Shown: piece after piece, positions 41,618 to 49,390 of the stretch | Numbering within the stretch: the stretch's first letter is position 1 | How the letters are laid out: the number at the start of each line of letters is the position of its first letter | Source: an uncultured Eubacterium sp. | GTDB taxonomy: Bacteria > Bacillota > Clostridia > Lachnospirales > Lachnospiraceae | Direction: 5' to 3' | Assembly: GCA_958446835.1 (NCBI GenBank) | Contig: CAUCXT010000016.1 | Location: forward strand, 1-60,398 | DNA length: 60,398 nucleotides | Made by a program: the position numbers and the translations under genes | Notes under the pieces: model-generated | Database searches by the model: none | The model's input: the letters and a program-made list of their open reading frames with translations, nothing else | What the model was told of the DNA's origin: nothing

Positions 41618-42604
41618 ATGAAGAAGATAAATGTGCTTATATATATTATAACTATAGCGCTATGCGGCGGATGTTCCGGGAATAATGATACTAACGATAT
41701 TAATGAACCCAAGTCTAAAAAGGAAATAACTTCTTCTGAACAGAAAAATGATGTATTGAATGAGGTGGATGTCACAGATAATATGACAGATACTATAACA
41801 GATGGGGCAACGGATGCAACTGCAAATGAACCATTCAATGACGTAGCTACAGAGGCGGACAGCACGCAAACTCCCACGGACGAATCATCTATAGTGAATG
41901 AAAATCCGGATAATATATACGGAATTACAGGTTACGGTGATGAAGCGTTGCAACAGTGGCATGACCTGCAGGAAGAGGAGGCTTATGAGCTTATAAGAGG
42001 CGCACTTCTTGGGGAAGAGATTTTTTATTACTATGGTGATATTTCCGGCTATAATGCGGGTAATATGGATATGAAAACCTTGCTTGAGACTGTGTTTGAA
42101 AATAAGGCAGACATGGATACATGGAAGCTGGTATTTGTGGACCTTGATGGGCAGGATGGTATCAAGGAGTGTGTGCTTCGCTGCAAAGATTCAGAAAGGC
42201 ATTATAATATTATTTTTCATTATTTTGCAGGGGAAATATATGCTTCAGAGCTGCCATACAGGGATGCAACATATATATATGCCAATGGAATAACCGAAGG
42301 GGAAGGCGGTGCGGGGAGCACCTACTGGAACAGAATTTATTTTGAATGGGGAGAGAAGGCGGTACATATAAACGAGGCTGGATGGTATTATGGCAATAAT
42401 CATGTAACATCACTTGACCCGTTTGATATGGAGGCAGTTCCGTTTGGAAGCCGGACAGAGGCATGGATAACCGTTGATGGGGTTCTGTATGAGGTTCCGG
42501 GGGATGTATGCAGTGCATGGATGAAGGAGAACAATTTTCCGGGTGAAAAGGCACAGGAGTATGATTTTTCGGAGGAGAATATAAGAAAGTATATTGTTAA
42601 GTAA
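41618..42604 (+). CDS. lipoprotein with acidic linker
   Basis: The 328-aa protein is a predicted lipoprotein: signal MKKINVLIYIITIALCGGCS with the lipobox cysteine at residue 19. Residues ~20-105 are a low-complexity Asp/Thr/Asn/Glu linker, expected to span the wall. The globular part (about 110-328) contains FVDLDGQDGIKECVLRC, whose D-x-D-x-x-D pattern resembles a calcium site, and several Trp/Tyr-rich strands. I do not recognise the family. A strong terminator follows. Confidence 0.72.
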   Translation: MKKINVLIYIITIALCGGCSGNNDTNDINEPKSKKEITSSEQKNDVLNEVDVTDNMTDTITDGATDATANEPFNDVATEADSTQTPTDESSIVNENPDNIYGITGYGDEALQQWHDLQEEEAYELIRGALLGEEIFYYYGDISGYNAGNMDMKTLLETVFENKADMDTWKLVFVDLDGQDGIKECVLRCKDSERHYNIIFHYFAGEIYASELPYRDATYIYANGITEGEGGAGSTYWNRIYFEWGEKAVHINEAGWYYGNNHVTSLDPFDMEAVPFGSRTEAWITVDGVLYEVPGDVCSAWMKENNFPGEKAQEYDFSEENIRKYIVK

Positions 42605-42639
42605 GTTATATCATCCAAAATTTTATATTTAAGAGTGAA

Positions 42640-42686
42640 GAACAGTCATAGCGCCGCTTTTCCGGTGCTGTGGCTGTTCATTTTTT
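42640..42686 (+). terminator. terminator after the lipoprotein gene
   Basis: GAACAGTCATAGCGCC (42640-42655) pairs with GGTGCTGTGGCTGTTC (42664-42679) with few mismatches, followed by ATTTTTT. Confidence 0.75.
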
Positions 42687-42825
42687 GCCACAACCGGCTC
42701 TGTACATAGTTACATTGTTATGATAAAATCGAATTAATTAGTAAAATGAAGTGTAAATATTATATGATAAATATGCACAGCGCGGTTACCGGATATACAG
42801 GTGCCGGAGAGGGGAATGATTTTAT

Positions 42826-44622
42826 TTGACATACAGTTATATAGGAAAAATGGCAGCATATGAGCGTGACAGGCAGGGAGTATCTGCGGAGACTGTCTGC
42901 AAGGGTCTGTGCGACTTAGATATATATAATAGTTTTGAAAAAGGGGAGGATATCGATGATATCCATGTTGTGAGGATGCTGCTTCAAAGACTTGGAATAA
43001 GCGCAAGCCTTGCCGGCAGGTATCTGTGCCGGGATGAGTACGATGAGATGCATGCCAGATTCAATATATTGGAGCTTCTGAGGGCAGGCGAGCTCACATC
43101 GGCAAAGAAGGCAGCCTTGGAATATAAAAACCGTTACTGTGCAGGAAACAGGCTTAATAAGCAGTTCATGGCGTACATGAATGCCAGAATAGCGCAGCTT
43201 GACGGAGATACAGTTGAGGCACTGCGCCTGTACAAAAAAGCAATCGGTTATACTATAGAAGATTACGGCGTGGCTGAATTTACCTGCATATCGGTATATG
43301 AGTATTTTATGCTTGCCAATATTGCGCGTCTGTATGCAATGCTTGGAAATTATATGGAGGCGGAAAATCTGTATGAGAGACTTCTTGCGTATTGTCACAG
43401 AAGAAATTCAGACCGTTGGACAATGGCGTGTGTCTGTCCGAAGACAGTCTGCGAAATGCTGGATATAAATTCACCGGACAGCATGGGTATATATGAAAGA
43501 CGGGTATGGCTTGAAGAGTGTAATGCCGCCATAAGAGTGCTTTGTGACACGGCAAGGCTTCACTATATTTGTCCGCTGTTAAGAAAAAGACATGCATTGC
43601 TGGAGCTCCTTGGAGAAGCGCCGGATAGACAATGGGATAATTTCCTTGAACATTATGAGTGGCTGAGAAATAAGTATCATATAAAAGGAGAGCTGTTAGA
43701 GTGGTATCCGTATTATAACAGCGATTGGGAGTTCTATCCTGTTGAGAAGCTTATCAACGAGCGGAGAAAATTATATGGCATGACCATCGAAGAGCTTGCC
43801 GAAGGAGTATGTGCGCCTGAGACAGTCAGCAGAATAATCAACAGGAGAGTTTCGCCTAAACGCAGTACCGTGGAGGCACTTCTTGATAAGCTAGGGCTTA
43901 GAGGGGTGTTGGCGGAGGACATTATGGTGTGTGATGAGTGGCAGACACGTAGAATATGGGATGATATGGTACATGCTCAGGCAATAGATGATTATGTTAC
44001 AGGCAGAAGGTTGAATGAAAAACTTGCGAAAAAACTTGATGTAAATATCCCTATAAATCGGATGGTTTTAGAGTATGTGAATGTTGGCGCAGATATGGGG
44101 ATAGAGAAAAATAATTATGAAAAATATGCATTACTGCATGAGAAAATGTTAGGTTTTAATATGGAGAATATTGAAAAACTGACAATTTTTACACGAATAG
44201 AAACAATGGTTATAAATAGATATTTTTACTGTATGGATAAGGTCAAAAATTACACAAAGCTTGGGGTATATGAAAGCATGTGTAATACTTATCTAAGTAC
44301 TTTGGGCAATGAAAGAGCATTTGCAAGTAATTGTGAGGGCATATTTATGCGCTGTGCAAGCTATACAGGTAATGCAGCACGTTTTACAGATTCAAATAAT
44401 TATTCCGAATCGGGAATAAAATTGGAGTTGAATTGTGAAAGAATACATTGCTTATCCAGTATTATATATTGCATTCCGTGGAATAATGCGGAATGCGGAA
44501 ACAGTGTTTCCGATGATGACATAAAGATGTGTGAGTGTGCTTATTGGATAGCATGGATGCTCAAGGAAAAAGGAAGAATGAAATTGTATAATAGCTGGAT
44601 TGAAAAGCATAATGTAAAATAA
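42826..44622 (+). CDS. large HTH/TPR-like regulator, RRNPP type (candidate peptide receptor)
   Basis: The 598-aa protein has an N-terminal Xre-type helix-turn-helix (AAYERDRQGVSAETVCKGLC...HVVRMLLQRLGIS, residues ~9-60), then helical TPR-like repeats (AKKAALEYKNRYCAG..., DTVEALRLYKKAIGY, LANIARLYAMLGNYMEAENLYERLL). A second HTH follows at about 306-365 (LINERRKLYGMTIEELAEGVCAPETVSRIINRRVSPKRSTVEALLDKLGL) with another helical region. HTH plus TPR is the plan of RRNPP quorum-sensing receptors such as Rgg and PlcR; the doubled plan is unusual. Start is TTG 42826 (GAGAGGGG ten bases before); ATG 42850 would cut into helix 1. The last ~600 bases are visibly more A+T-rich than the first. An exported-peptide gene is convergent, 11 bases beyond the stop. 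Confidence 0.72.
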   Translation: MTYSYIGKMAAYERDRQGVSAETVCKGLCDLDIYNSFEKGEDIDDIHVVRMLLQRLGISASLAGRYLCRDEYDEMHARFNILELLRAGELTSAKKAALEYKNRYCAGNRLNKQFMAYMNARIAQLDGDTVEALRLYKKAIGYTIEDYGVAEFTCISVYEYFMLANIARLYAMLGNYMEAENLYERLLAYCHRRNSDRWTMACVCPKTVCEMLDINSPDSMGIYERRVWLEECNAAIRVLCDTARLHYICPLLRKRHALLELLGEAPDRQWDNFLEHYEWLRNKYHIKGELLEWYPYYNSDWEFYPVEKLINERRKLYGMTIEELAEGVCAPETVSRIINRRVSPKRSTVEALLDKLGLRGVLAEDIMVCDEWQTRRIWDDMVHAQAIDDYVTGRRLNEKLAKKLDVNIPINRMVLEYVNVGADMGIEKNNYEKYALLHEKMLGFNMENIEKLTIFTRIETMVINRYFYCMDKVKNYTKLGVYESMCNTYLSTLGNERAFASNCEGIFMRCASYTGNAARFTDSNNYSESGIKLELNCERIHCLSSIIYCIPWNNAECGNSVSDDDIKMCECAYWIAWMLKEKGRMKLYNSWIEKHNVK

Positions 44623-44633
44623 TTGTATGATAT

Positions 44634-44786
44634 TTATTTATTCTTATCGTAGGTGTTATTATCTTCATCCGAATAAACAGATATATTACCGTTATTCAAA
44701 TTATTGATAAAGCTGTTATCAAATATTATTGAGATATTAAAGATAATAAGTAAAAGTGCAATAACTGAACGTAAATTTTTCTTCAT
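44634..44786 (-). CDS. 50-aa exported peptide, candidate pheromone precursor
   Basis: This short gene encodes 50 residues: MKKNLRSVIALLLIIFNISI, then IFDNSFINNLNNGNISVYSD and EDNNTYDKNK. It has a basic start, a 15-residue hydrophobic core and an Asn/Asp-rich polar tail, the plan of a Sec-exported pro-peptide. GAAAGGGG lies 9 bases before the ATG, and a promoter (TTGCAC-N17-TATATG) lies at 44861-44833. It is convergent with the HTH/TPR-like regulator (stop-to-stop gap 11 bases), as in some Rgg-SHP pairs, and divergent from secreted paralog B. Pheromone function is inference; a small membrane or toxin peptide is an alternative. Confidence 0.6.
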   Translation of the reverse strand: MKKNLRSVIALLLIIFNISIIFDNSFINNLNNGNISVYSDEDNNTYDKNK

Positions 44787-44832
44787 AATATAGTACCCCT
44801 TTCGTGCTTATGTGAGATGTTAAAAAAGTTTT

Positions 44833-44861
44833 CATATACTTGAATATACTATATAGTGCAA
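44833..44861 (-). promoter_or_regulatory. promoter of the 50-aa peptide gene
   Basis: On the minus strand TTGCAC (44861-44856), 17-base spacer, TATATG (44838-44833). The left arm of the inverted element begins 5 bases upstream of this -35, an activator-like position. Confidence 0.55.
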
Positions 44862-44865
44862 GTAA

Positions 44866-44913
44866 TGTCCATGACATTGGAGGCTAAAAAAACAGGGTGC
44901 AATGTCATGGACA
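44866..44913. promoter_or_regulatory. TGACATTG-N-CAATGTCA element (copy 2) between divergent genes
   Basis: TGTCCATGACATTG (44866-44879) and CAATGTCATGGACA (44900-44913) are perfect 14-bp complements. Measured on the arms shared with copy 1 (ATGACATTG and AATGTCATGG), the gap is 21 bases in both. TATAAC at 44929-44934 lies 18 bases after the right arm. It sits between the peptide promoter and paralog B, so one bound regulator could control both directions. Confidence 0.7.
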
Positions 44914-45072
44914 ATCAAGCGAAAATAGTATAACATTGACGTATGGTTTAAATCATACGTCGGGTGGGAAGTGTAATGCTATTATGGGAAGAATGACTGC
45001 AGCATAATTTTCATAAGTGCGATTATAGGGGAAGGTAAAGAAAAATATATAATAATCAGGAGGCTTATAGTA

Positions 45073-45522
45073 ATGAAAACATTAAAAAAGATTATGGCTA
45101 TGTTGCTTGTTGGTATTGTAACCTTTATTACACCTGTAAATGTATTTGCGATGCCGAATGCAGATGATGGAATTACGACTTTTGCGTATTGGCAGAGCGA
45201 TGAAACGAGTATGAATTTTACTAAATATGTAAAATCATCTGGTGTATATGAAGGAAACTTTGTTGTGAAAGGAACGATAAAACTTAGTTATCAGTGGGAT
45301 GAAGGATATGATTCAGAATTCAAATCTGGGAGTGGTTATGCATGGGTCGCTGAAATACCGGGTAATCTTCGTGATGAAGATTGGAAGGCAGAAGTACGTC
45401 ATATGAAAACAACCGGGCGTACAATATTATTTAAGGTTGTACTGGTTAAAGATGGGATGGATATGGGAAGCGGTGAGATTTCATTCTACGTTGATGAGTA
45501 CGGTCAGGTATTTATGAATTAA
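45073..45522 (+). CDS. small secreted protein, paralog B
   Basis: The 149-aa product has a Sec signal peptide (MKTLKKIMAMLLVGIVTFIT, likely cut after NVFA near residue 26) and the same mature fold as the 39306 product: GTIKLSYQWDEGYDSEF, SGSGYA, EVRHMKTTGRTILFK and FYVDEYGQVF are shared nearly word for word, while the N-terminal mature third differs. It is more A+T-rich than paralog A. RBS AGGAGG precedes the ATG. A second dyad (GACGTATG/CATACGTC, 44938-44961) lies upstream in addition to the N21 element. Function unknown; an exported effector, adhesin or immunity protein are all possible. Confidence 0.75.
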   Translation: MKTLKKIMAMLLVGIVTFITPVNVFAMPNADDGITTFAYWQSDETSMNFTKYVKSSGVYEGNFVVKGTIKLSYQWDEGYDSEFKSGSGYAWVAEIPGNLRDEDWKAEVRHMKTTGRTILFKVVLVKDGMDMGSGEISFYVDEYGQVFMN

Positions 45523-45532
45523 ATGAAAGTAT

Positions 45533-45566
45533 TGCGGTCTTACTTGACTGTATGGGTAAGACCGCA
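45533..45566 (+). terminator. hairpin between paralog B and the lipoprotein gene
   Basis: TGCGGTCTTAC (45533-45543) and GTAAGACCGCA (45556-45566) are perfect complements; the tail TTTAAAAATATT is only partly T-rich, so read-through to the next gene is likely. Confidence 0.6.
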
Positions 45567-45597
45567 TTTAAAAATATTATACGAGGAGGAAATAATT

Positions 45598-47871
45598 ATG
45601 AAAGGTTACAGGAAAACTTCCGGCATTTTAGGGTACATAGCTATATGGCTATGTCTTTTTGCATTTGTGGCGACAGGCTGTAGTGCAAAAGAAGGGAACA
45701 ATGAGAATACCGCGGATGTAGGGGCGGAAATGGATGGTTCATTATCGGAAGCGCAGACTTTGGACAACACCTACTGGGAGAATGCCGATTCCTACACATG
45801 GAGACTTGAGGAGGAAGGAAAAAGAGAGCTGCCTGCGGATATGAGGGCGTCCGATGTAGAGTTTGTCGGGGACAAGCTCTGCTATACTTATGGTGGTATT
45901 TACAGAACGGAGTCAGGCAAAGCTGGGGTAATATCTATCTATTCACTTACTGATAACAAGACTGTTGAGATTAAGTTTTCCCAGCTTGAAAAGCTGATAA
46001 ATGATGAGATTGGAAGTTATTCATACCTGTATATAGATAAGCTGGATGATGGACCGGATGGCAACTTGTGTATGCTTGCAGAGGTAGCGGATGTTAACAA
46101 AAATTACACATCTTTTATTTTTAAATTCAATTATCAGGACGAAACGCTTGAGGCTATGAGGCTGAGTGCAGATATGCCGGAGAGGAATAATCCAGTGCAT
46201 TCAAACTTTGCGCGGGAATTTGTCGCTGCGGATAATGGATATTATTATGTGAGGGATTACGAGGGACTTAATATAGTTGCCCCCGATGGAAGTGTCACGC
46301 GGTTAGCAGAGGTGAACGGAATAGTATTCAGTTACGATTCATCGGCATGGTATGTAGGTTATTATGTTGATGGTTATGCAGCATTCAAAATAGATGAGAA
46401 GGGAAATGTTATAGAGAGGAAGTCAGGGTTTCCGTATGGAGATGTACTTGGAAGTGTTGCCGGAAGAATATTTGTAAAGGGGACTGCCGGAATACTGGTG
46501 TATGATGTGGAAGAGGAGACTACAGATACACTCTTTATGTGGACGGATATTGATATCGTAAGTACTGATGTATGGGATGTATATCTGATAGGAGATTCAT
46601 GTATAGCATTCATATATAATGATAACAGTGACAAGACCGGCAAAACATATAGAATGGGGTTTATAGACCGTGTGAATAGGTCAGAAATTTCCGCAGATGC
46701 CAGGGAAGAACTTGTAATAGGATGTTTGTACACACCGCCGCTGCTTGAGCGGAATGTAGTAGAATTTAATAAAAGCCAGCAGAAATATCATGTATCGATA
46801 AGACCATATAATGACAGAAGCAATGAGGTAACTACGGAGGAAGCGACAACAAGACTTCACCTTGACCTTGCTTCCGGAAATGCTCCGGATATGCTTAATC
46901 TGCAGTATCTGGATATAGCCAATCTTGTGGACAAGGGTGTAATAGAGAACCTCCGGTCATATTTTGAAACGGATGCCGGAATAGACATACAGGATTACGT
47001 TGATTCCGTCGTGGAGGCATTTACGATAGATGGAGTGCTTACCTCTGTGCCGCCGGAATATTGTATATATTCGTATTTTGTAAATGCAGGTATGGCAGAC
47101 GAGGGAGCCGGCTGGACGATAGAGGATGTAGCTGAATGTCTTAATAAGAATCCGGACAGTGTATTGTCTTCATACTGGCCGAAGGAACGTGGTTTGAATT
47201 ACATTCTTGCACATTCTGTTGATGCGTTTATAGACGAGGATAATGGAACCTGTGACTTTACATCCGAAACATTCGACGCCCTGCTTGATATAATAGGACA
47301 GCTTCCCGATGAGGGAGATTATTATCTGACAGCAGACAAGACAAGTCTTATAACAGATATGGCTTTGGTTGGCTTTGAGCGTATGCAGGAAATTTATGCC
47401 CAATACGGCGATGATATTATAATAAAAGGATATGTTACTGCGGATGGAAGACCATGTAATAGCATTCAAACATCAGATGCATATTCTATTGTTTCCACTT
47501 CGAACTGTAAGGAGGGAGCATGGGAATTCATAAAGTTCAGTCTTACTAATAATTACAGCACTGATTTTTCTTCGAATAAACAGAAACTGCAGGAGATGAT
47601 TGATGAAGAACTTGCACACGCAGGAGAGGAGAAGCGCTCTACATTTTACACCGAGCAGGGACCGGTAAACCATCATTACGCAACACAGGAGGAGATAGAC
47701 GTGGTAATGAGCCTGATAGATAATGTGGAATTGTACATGCCGGCTAACAGTGAGATAATCAACATTATGTTGGAGGAAATGGAGAGTTACTTCGCAGGCG
47801 GCAAGTCAAAGGAAGCAACAGTGGCAGTCATACAGGATAGGGTGCAGCTTTATTTGGATGAGAGAAAATGA
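45598..47871 (+). CDS. orphan solute-binding lipoprotein with N-terminal propeller-like domain
   Basis: The 757-aa protein is a lipoprotein (lipobox FVATGCS near residue 29). Its N-terminal half (about 60-370) is rich in repeated strands ending in Tyr/Trp turns (YLYIDKLDDGPDGNLCMLAEV, YYYVRDYEGLNIVAPDGSV), suggesting a beta-propeller. The C-terminal half (about 375-757) is an ABC-type extracellular solute-binding domain (IGCLYTPPLLERNVVEFNKS ... HLDLASGNAPDMLNL ... EGAWEFIKFSL). No permease or ATPase gene is adjacent. ATG 45598 follows GAGGAGG. It could sense or capture an extracellular ligand for the neighbouring regulatory circuit, which is inference. Confidence 0.78.
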   Translation: MKGYRKTSGILGYIAIWLCLFAFVATGCSAKEGNNENTADVGAEMDGSLSEAQTLDNTYWENADSYTWRLEEEGKRELPADMRASDVEFVGDKLCYTYGGIYRTESGKAGVISIYSLTDNKTVEIKFSQLEKLINDEIGSYSYLYIDKLDDGPDGNLCMLAEVADVNKNYTSFIFKFNYQDETLEAMRLSADMPERNNPVHSNFAREFVAADNGYYYVRDYEGLNIVAPDGSVTRLAEVNGIVFSYDSSAWYVGYYVDGYAAFKIDEKGNVIERKSGFPYGDVLGSVAGRIFVKGTAGILVYDVEEETTDTLFMWTDIDIVSTDVWDVYLIGDSCIAFIYNDNSDKTGKTYRMGFIDRVNRSEISADAREELVIGCLYTPPLLERNVVEFNKSQQKYHVSIRPYNDRSNEVTTEEATTRLHLDLASGNAPDMLNLQYLDIANLVDKGVIENLRSYFETDAGIDIQDYVDSVVEAFTIDGVLTSVPPEYCIYSYFVNAGMADEGAGWTIEDVAECLNKNPDSVLSSYWPKERGLNYILAHSVDAFIDEDNGTCDFTSETFDALLDIIGQLPDEGDYYLTADKTSLITDMALVGFERMQEIYAQYGDDIIIKGYVTADGRPCNSIQTSDAYSIVSTSNCKEGAWEFIKFSLTNNYSTDFSSNKQKLQEMIDEELAHAGEEKRSTFYTEQGPVNHHYATQEEIDVVMSLIDNVELYMPANSEIINIMLEEMESYFAGGKSKEATVAVIQDRVQLYLDERK

Positions 47872-47889
47872 GAAATATTGGAGAACAAT

Positions 47890-48240
47890 ATGACAAGTAG
47901 AACAACATACGCCAATATTGATATGCGACAAACTGGGTTGAAAATAAGAAACATGTTTGAATCAGCAGGCTATACGCCACGAATGATTCAAGATTATTTA
48001 CACTTATCTTGTGTACAGCCTGTTTACCGTTGGTACAAGGGGATAATATTGCCGTCTGTAGACAATTTGTTTATGCTTAGTCAACTGCTTAATGTCCATA
48101 TGGAAGATTTTCTTGTAAAGAAGAATGTAGTTCCAATTTTTTATAATATGGAATATGGAGATTTAGATATGATAATACAAAGAGCTACGTTGTATTATAA
48201 AAAAATATGTAAGTCAGTAGCATATATCGCATTGGACTAA
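47890..48240 (+). CDS. small HTH protein
   Basis: The 116-aa protein contains an Xre-like helix-turn-helix (TGLKIRNMFESAGYTPRMIQDYLHLSCVQPVYRWYKGIILPSVDNLFMLSQLLNV). The recognition-helix region VQPVYRWYKG differs from textbook Cro-type sequences. ATG 47890 follows GGAG at 6 bases; a TTG at 47878 is also in frame. Its stop codon lies inside a perfect 17-bp hairpin. It begins 18 bases after the lipoprotein stop and may share its transcript. Confidence 0.7.
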   Translation: MTSRTTYANIDMRQTGLKIRNMFESAGYTPRMIQDYLHLSCVQPVYRWYKGIILPSVDNLFMLSQLLNVHMEDFLVKKNVVPIFYNMEYGDLDMIIQRATLYYKKICKSVAYIALD

Positions 48241-48258
48241 CAGTCCAATGCGATATAT
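48222..48258 (+). terminator. perfect 17-bp hairpin spanning a stop codon
   Basis: ATATATCGCATTGGACT (48222-48238) and AGTCCAATGCGATATAT (48242-48258) are perfect complements with a 3-base loop. The HTH gene's stop (TAA 48238-48240) falls at the loop. There is no T-run, so it may act on mRNA stability as well as termination. Confidence 0.6.
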
Positions 48259-48259
48259 A

Positions 48260-48287
48260 TTGACAAGTGATATCATCCTATTATAGC
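48260..48287 (+). promoter_or_regulatory. promoter of the 174-aa gene
   Basis: TTGACA (48260-48265), 16-base spacer, TATAGC (48282-48287). It starts 2 bases after the preceding hairpin. Confidence 0.5.
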
Positions 48288-48315
48288 AAATGTATTAATA
48301 TAGTAGGAGGTATCT

Positions 48316-48840
48316 ATGCAAACAAACATTGATATAGTAAGGGACTTAAATGGTGACAAGATTGTTTTTATTCATGATATTGTATTTAAGGGCAAGCGTT
48401 CAATAGATTGGGAGGAAGTTGAGAGATATTTAAAACAATTTGTAGGGGAAGCGTATATTATAGAGGAGTCGAATGATGTTGTTTATATAGGAAATGATTT
48501 TCCGGATGAATACACACATTCGAATTATACAAAGCTCCTTAAAGGAGCAAATGCTAAAGCAAAGGCAAATGCCGCTCAAGGATTGCCGAAACTGATAGAA
48601 ACAGCAACTCAAAAATCATACAAGGAAAATCTAAAACAAAAACATATTAAAGACGCTAAATATGGATGGTATAGATATATGGCTAAGTTGGGATTGCCGG
48701 TGTATGATAACGATGGAGAAGTCAATCAATATAATATATTTAATATTGCTATGATTGTAAGGCATTCTGAGGATGGAAGAATGTACTTATATGATATTAT
48801 GAACATAAAAAAAGAAACGAGCAACCTTTTCCAGTCATAA
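48316..48840 (+). CDS. uncharacterised mobile-element-type protein
   Basis: I recall similar 160-180-aa proteins in Clostridia, often near mobile DNA, but know no function. Recognisable blocks are IVFIHDIVFKGKRSIDWEEVE, YIGNDFPDEYTHS, KGANAKAKANAAQGLPKLIE and KHIKDAKYGWYRYMAKLGLPVY with a C-terminal HSEDGRMYLYDIMNIKKETS. Conserved His, Asp, Lys and Tyr residues would suit a small nuclease or ADP-ribosyl-type fold, but no motif is decisive. RBS AGGAGG precedes ATG 48316. A decayed regulator fragment follows. Confidence 0.65.
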   Translation: MQTNIDIVRDLNGDKIVFIHDIVFKGKRSIDWEEVERYLKQFVGEAYIIEESNDVVYIGNDFPDEYTHSNYTKLLKGANAKAKANAAQGLPKLIETATQKSYKENLKQKHIKDAKYGWYRYMAKLGLPVYDNDGEVNQYNIFNIAMIVRHSEDGRMYLYDIMNIKKETSNLFQS

Positions 48841-48962
48841 GACCTTACTCAGTCAAAAACCCATTTCTTGACTATATAATATGGCATTTAGTAAAAATAG
48901 TCAAGAACAAAAAGCGTTATTATTAACAAATAATGAAATTAAGCTTAGTGTAATATCGATAG

Positions 48963-49118
48963 TTTTATCTGGATGAGAGAAATAGGCGCGGTTTGAGCGA
49001 TGAGATAGTACGAGGAGGGCTTTGTGAGCAGAGTGTGTACAGCAGGATAGAAAACGGAAATTTGATAAGTTACACTATGTTGAAAAAAATGCTTGCAATT
49101 TTAAATAAGCTATACTAG
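48963..49118 (+). pseudogene. fragment of an HTH regulator related to the 42826 gene
   Basis: A frame of 51 codons without a start codon reads ERNRRGLSDEIVRGGLCEQS then VYSRIENGNLISYTMLKKML, ending AILNKLY. This is the N-terminal HTH of an RRNPP-type regulator, matching the arrangement ERDRQGVSAETVCKGLC...RMLLQRLG of the 42826 gene. An in-frame TAG (48960-48962) precedes it and a TAG closes it at 49116-49118, so the TPR part is missing. The ileS promoter overlaps its last codons. Confidence 0.65.
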
Positions 49119-49121
49119 AAT
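49093..49121 (+). promoter_or_regulatory. promoter of ileS
   Basis: TTGCAA (49093-49098), 17-base spacer, TAGAAT (49116-49121). The -10 overlaps the stop codon of the regulator fragment. The T-box leader begins about 15 bases downstream. Confidence 0.65.
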
Positions 49122-49135
49122 AATCACAGATTTAA

Positions 49136-49369
49136 AGACAATGACGGAGACAGTAGATATCATCTGAAAGTCACAGAGAGCCGCAGGTGCTGGGATTGCG
49201 GTACGATTAGGGGGATGTTGAATATCACTCCACAGTCGCTGTACGAAAGCGTTTGCGAGTAGATACAGACGTATTCCATACGTTACATGGAACGCATATG
49301 ATGGTATGTCGGTGAATATGACTAGTATTTTATGACCTCTGCCATGAGAATGTGCAGAGGTTTTATTTT
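49136..49369 (+). ncRNA. T-box riboswitch, isoleucine-specific
   Basis: The leader has the Stem I landmarks: GACGGAGACAGTA near 49143, the AGAGAG turn (49175-49180), CCGCAGGTGCTGGGATTGCGG, and the specifier loop GAATATCACTCC (49220-49231), where ATC (49224-49226) reads isoleucine. A T-box-like segment GATGGTATGTCGGT (49300-49313) contains TGGT (49302-49305) to pair with the ACCA end of uncharged tRNA-Ile, though the segment departs from the usual consensus. It ends in an intrinsic terminator: ACCTCTGC (49335-49342) with GCAGAGGT (49354-49361) and a T-rich tail. Uncharged tRNA-Ile should allow read-through into ileS. Confidence 0.85.
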
Positions 49370-49390
49370 GTGAAAATGGAGGAATTAAAG

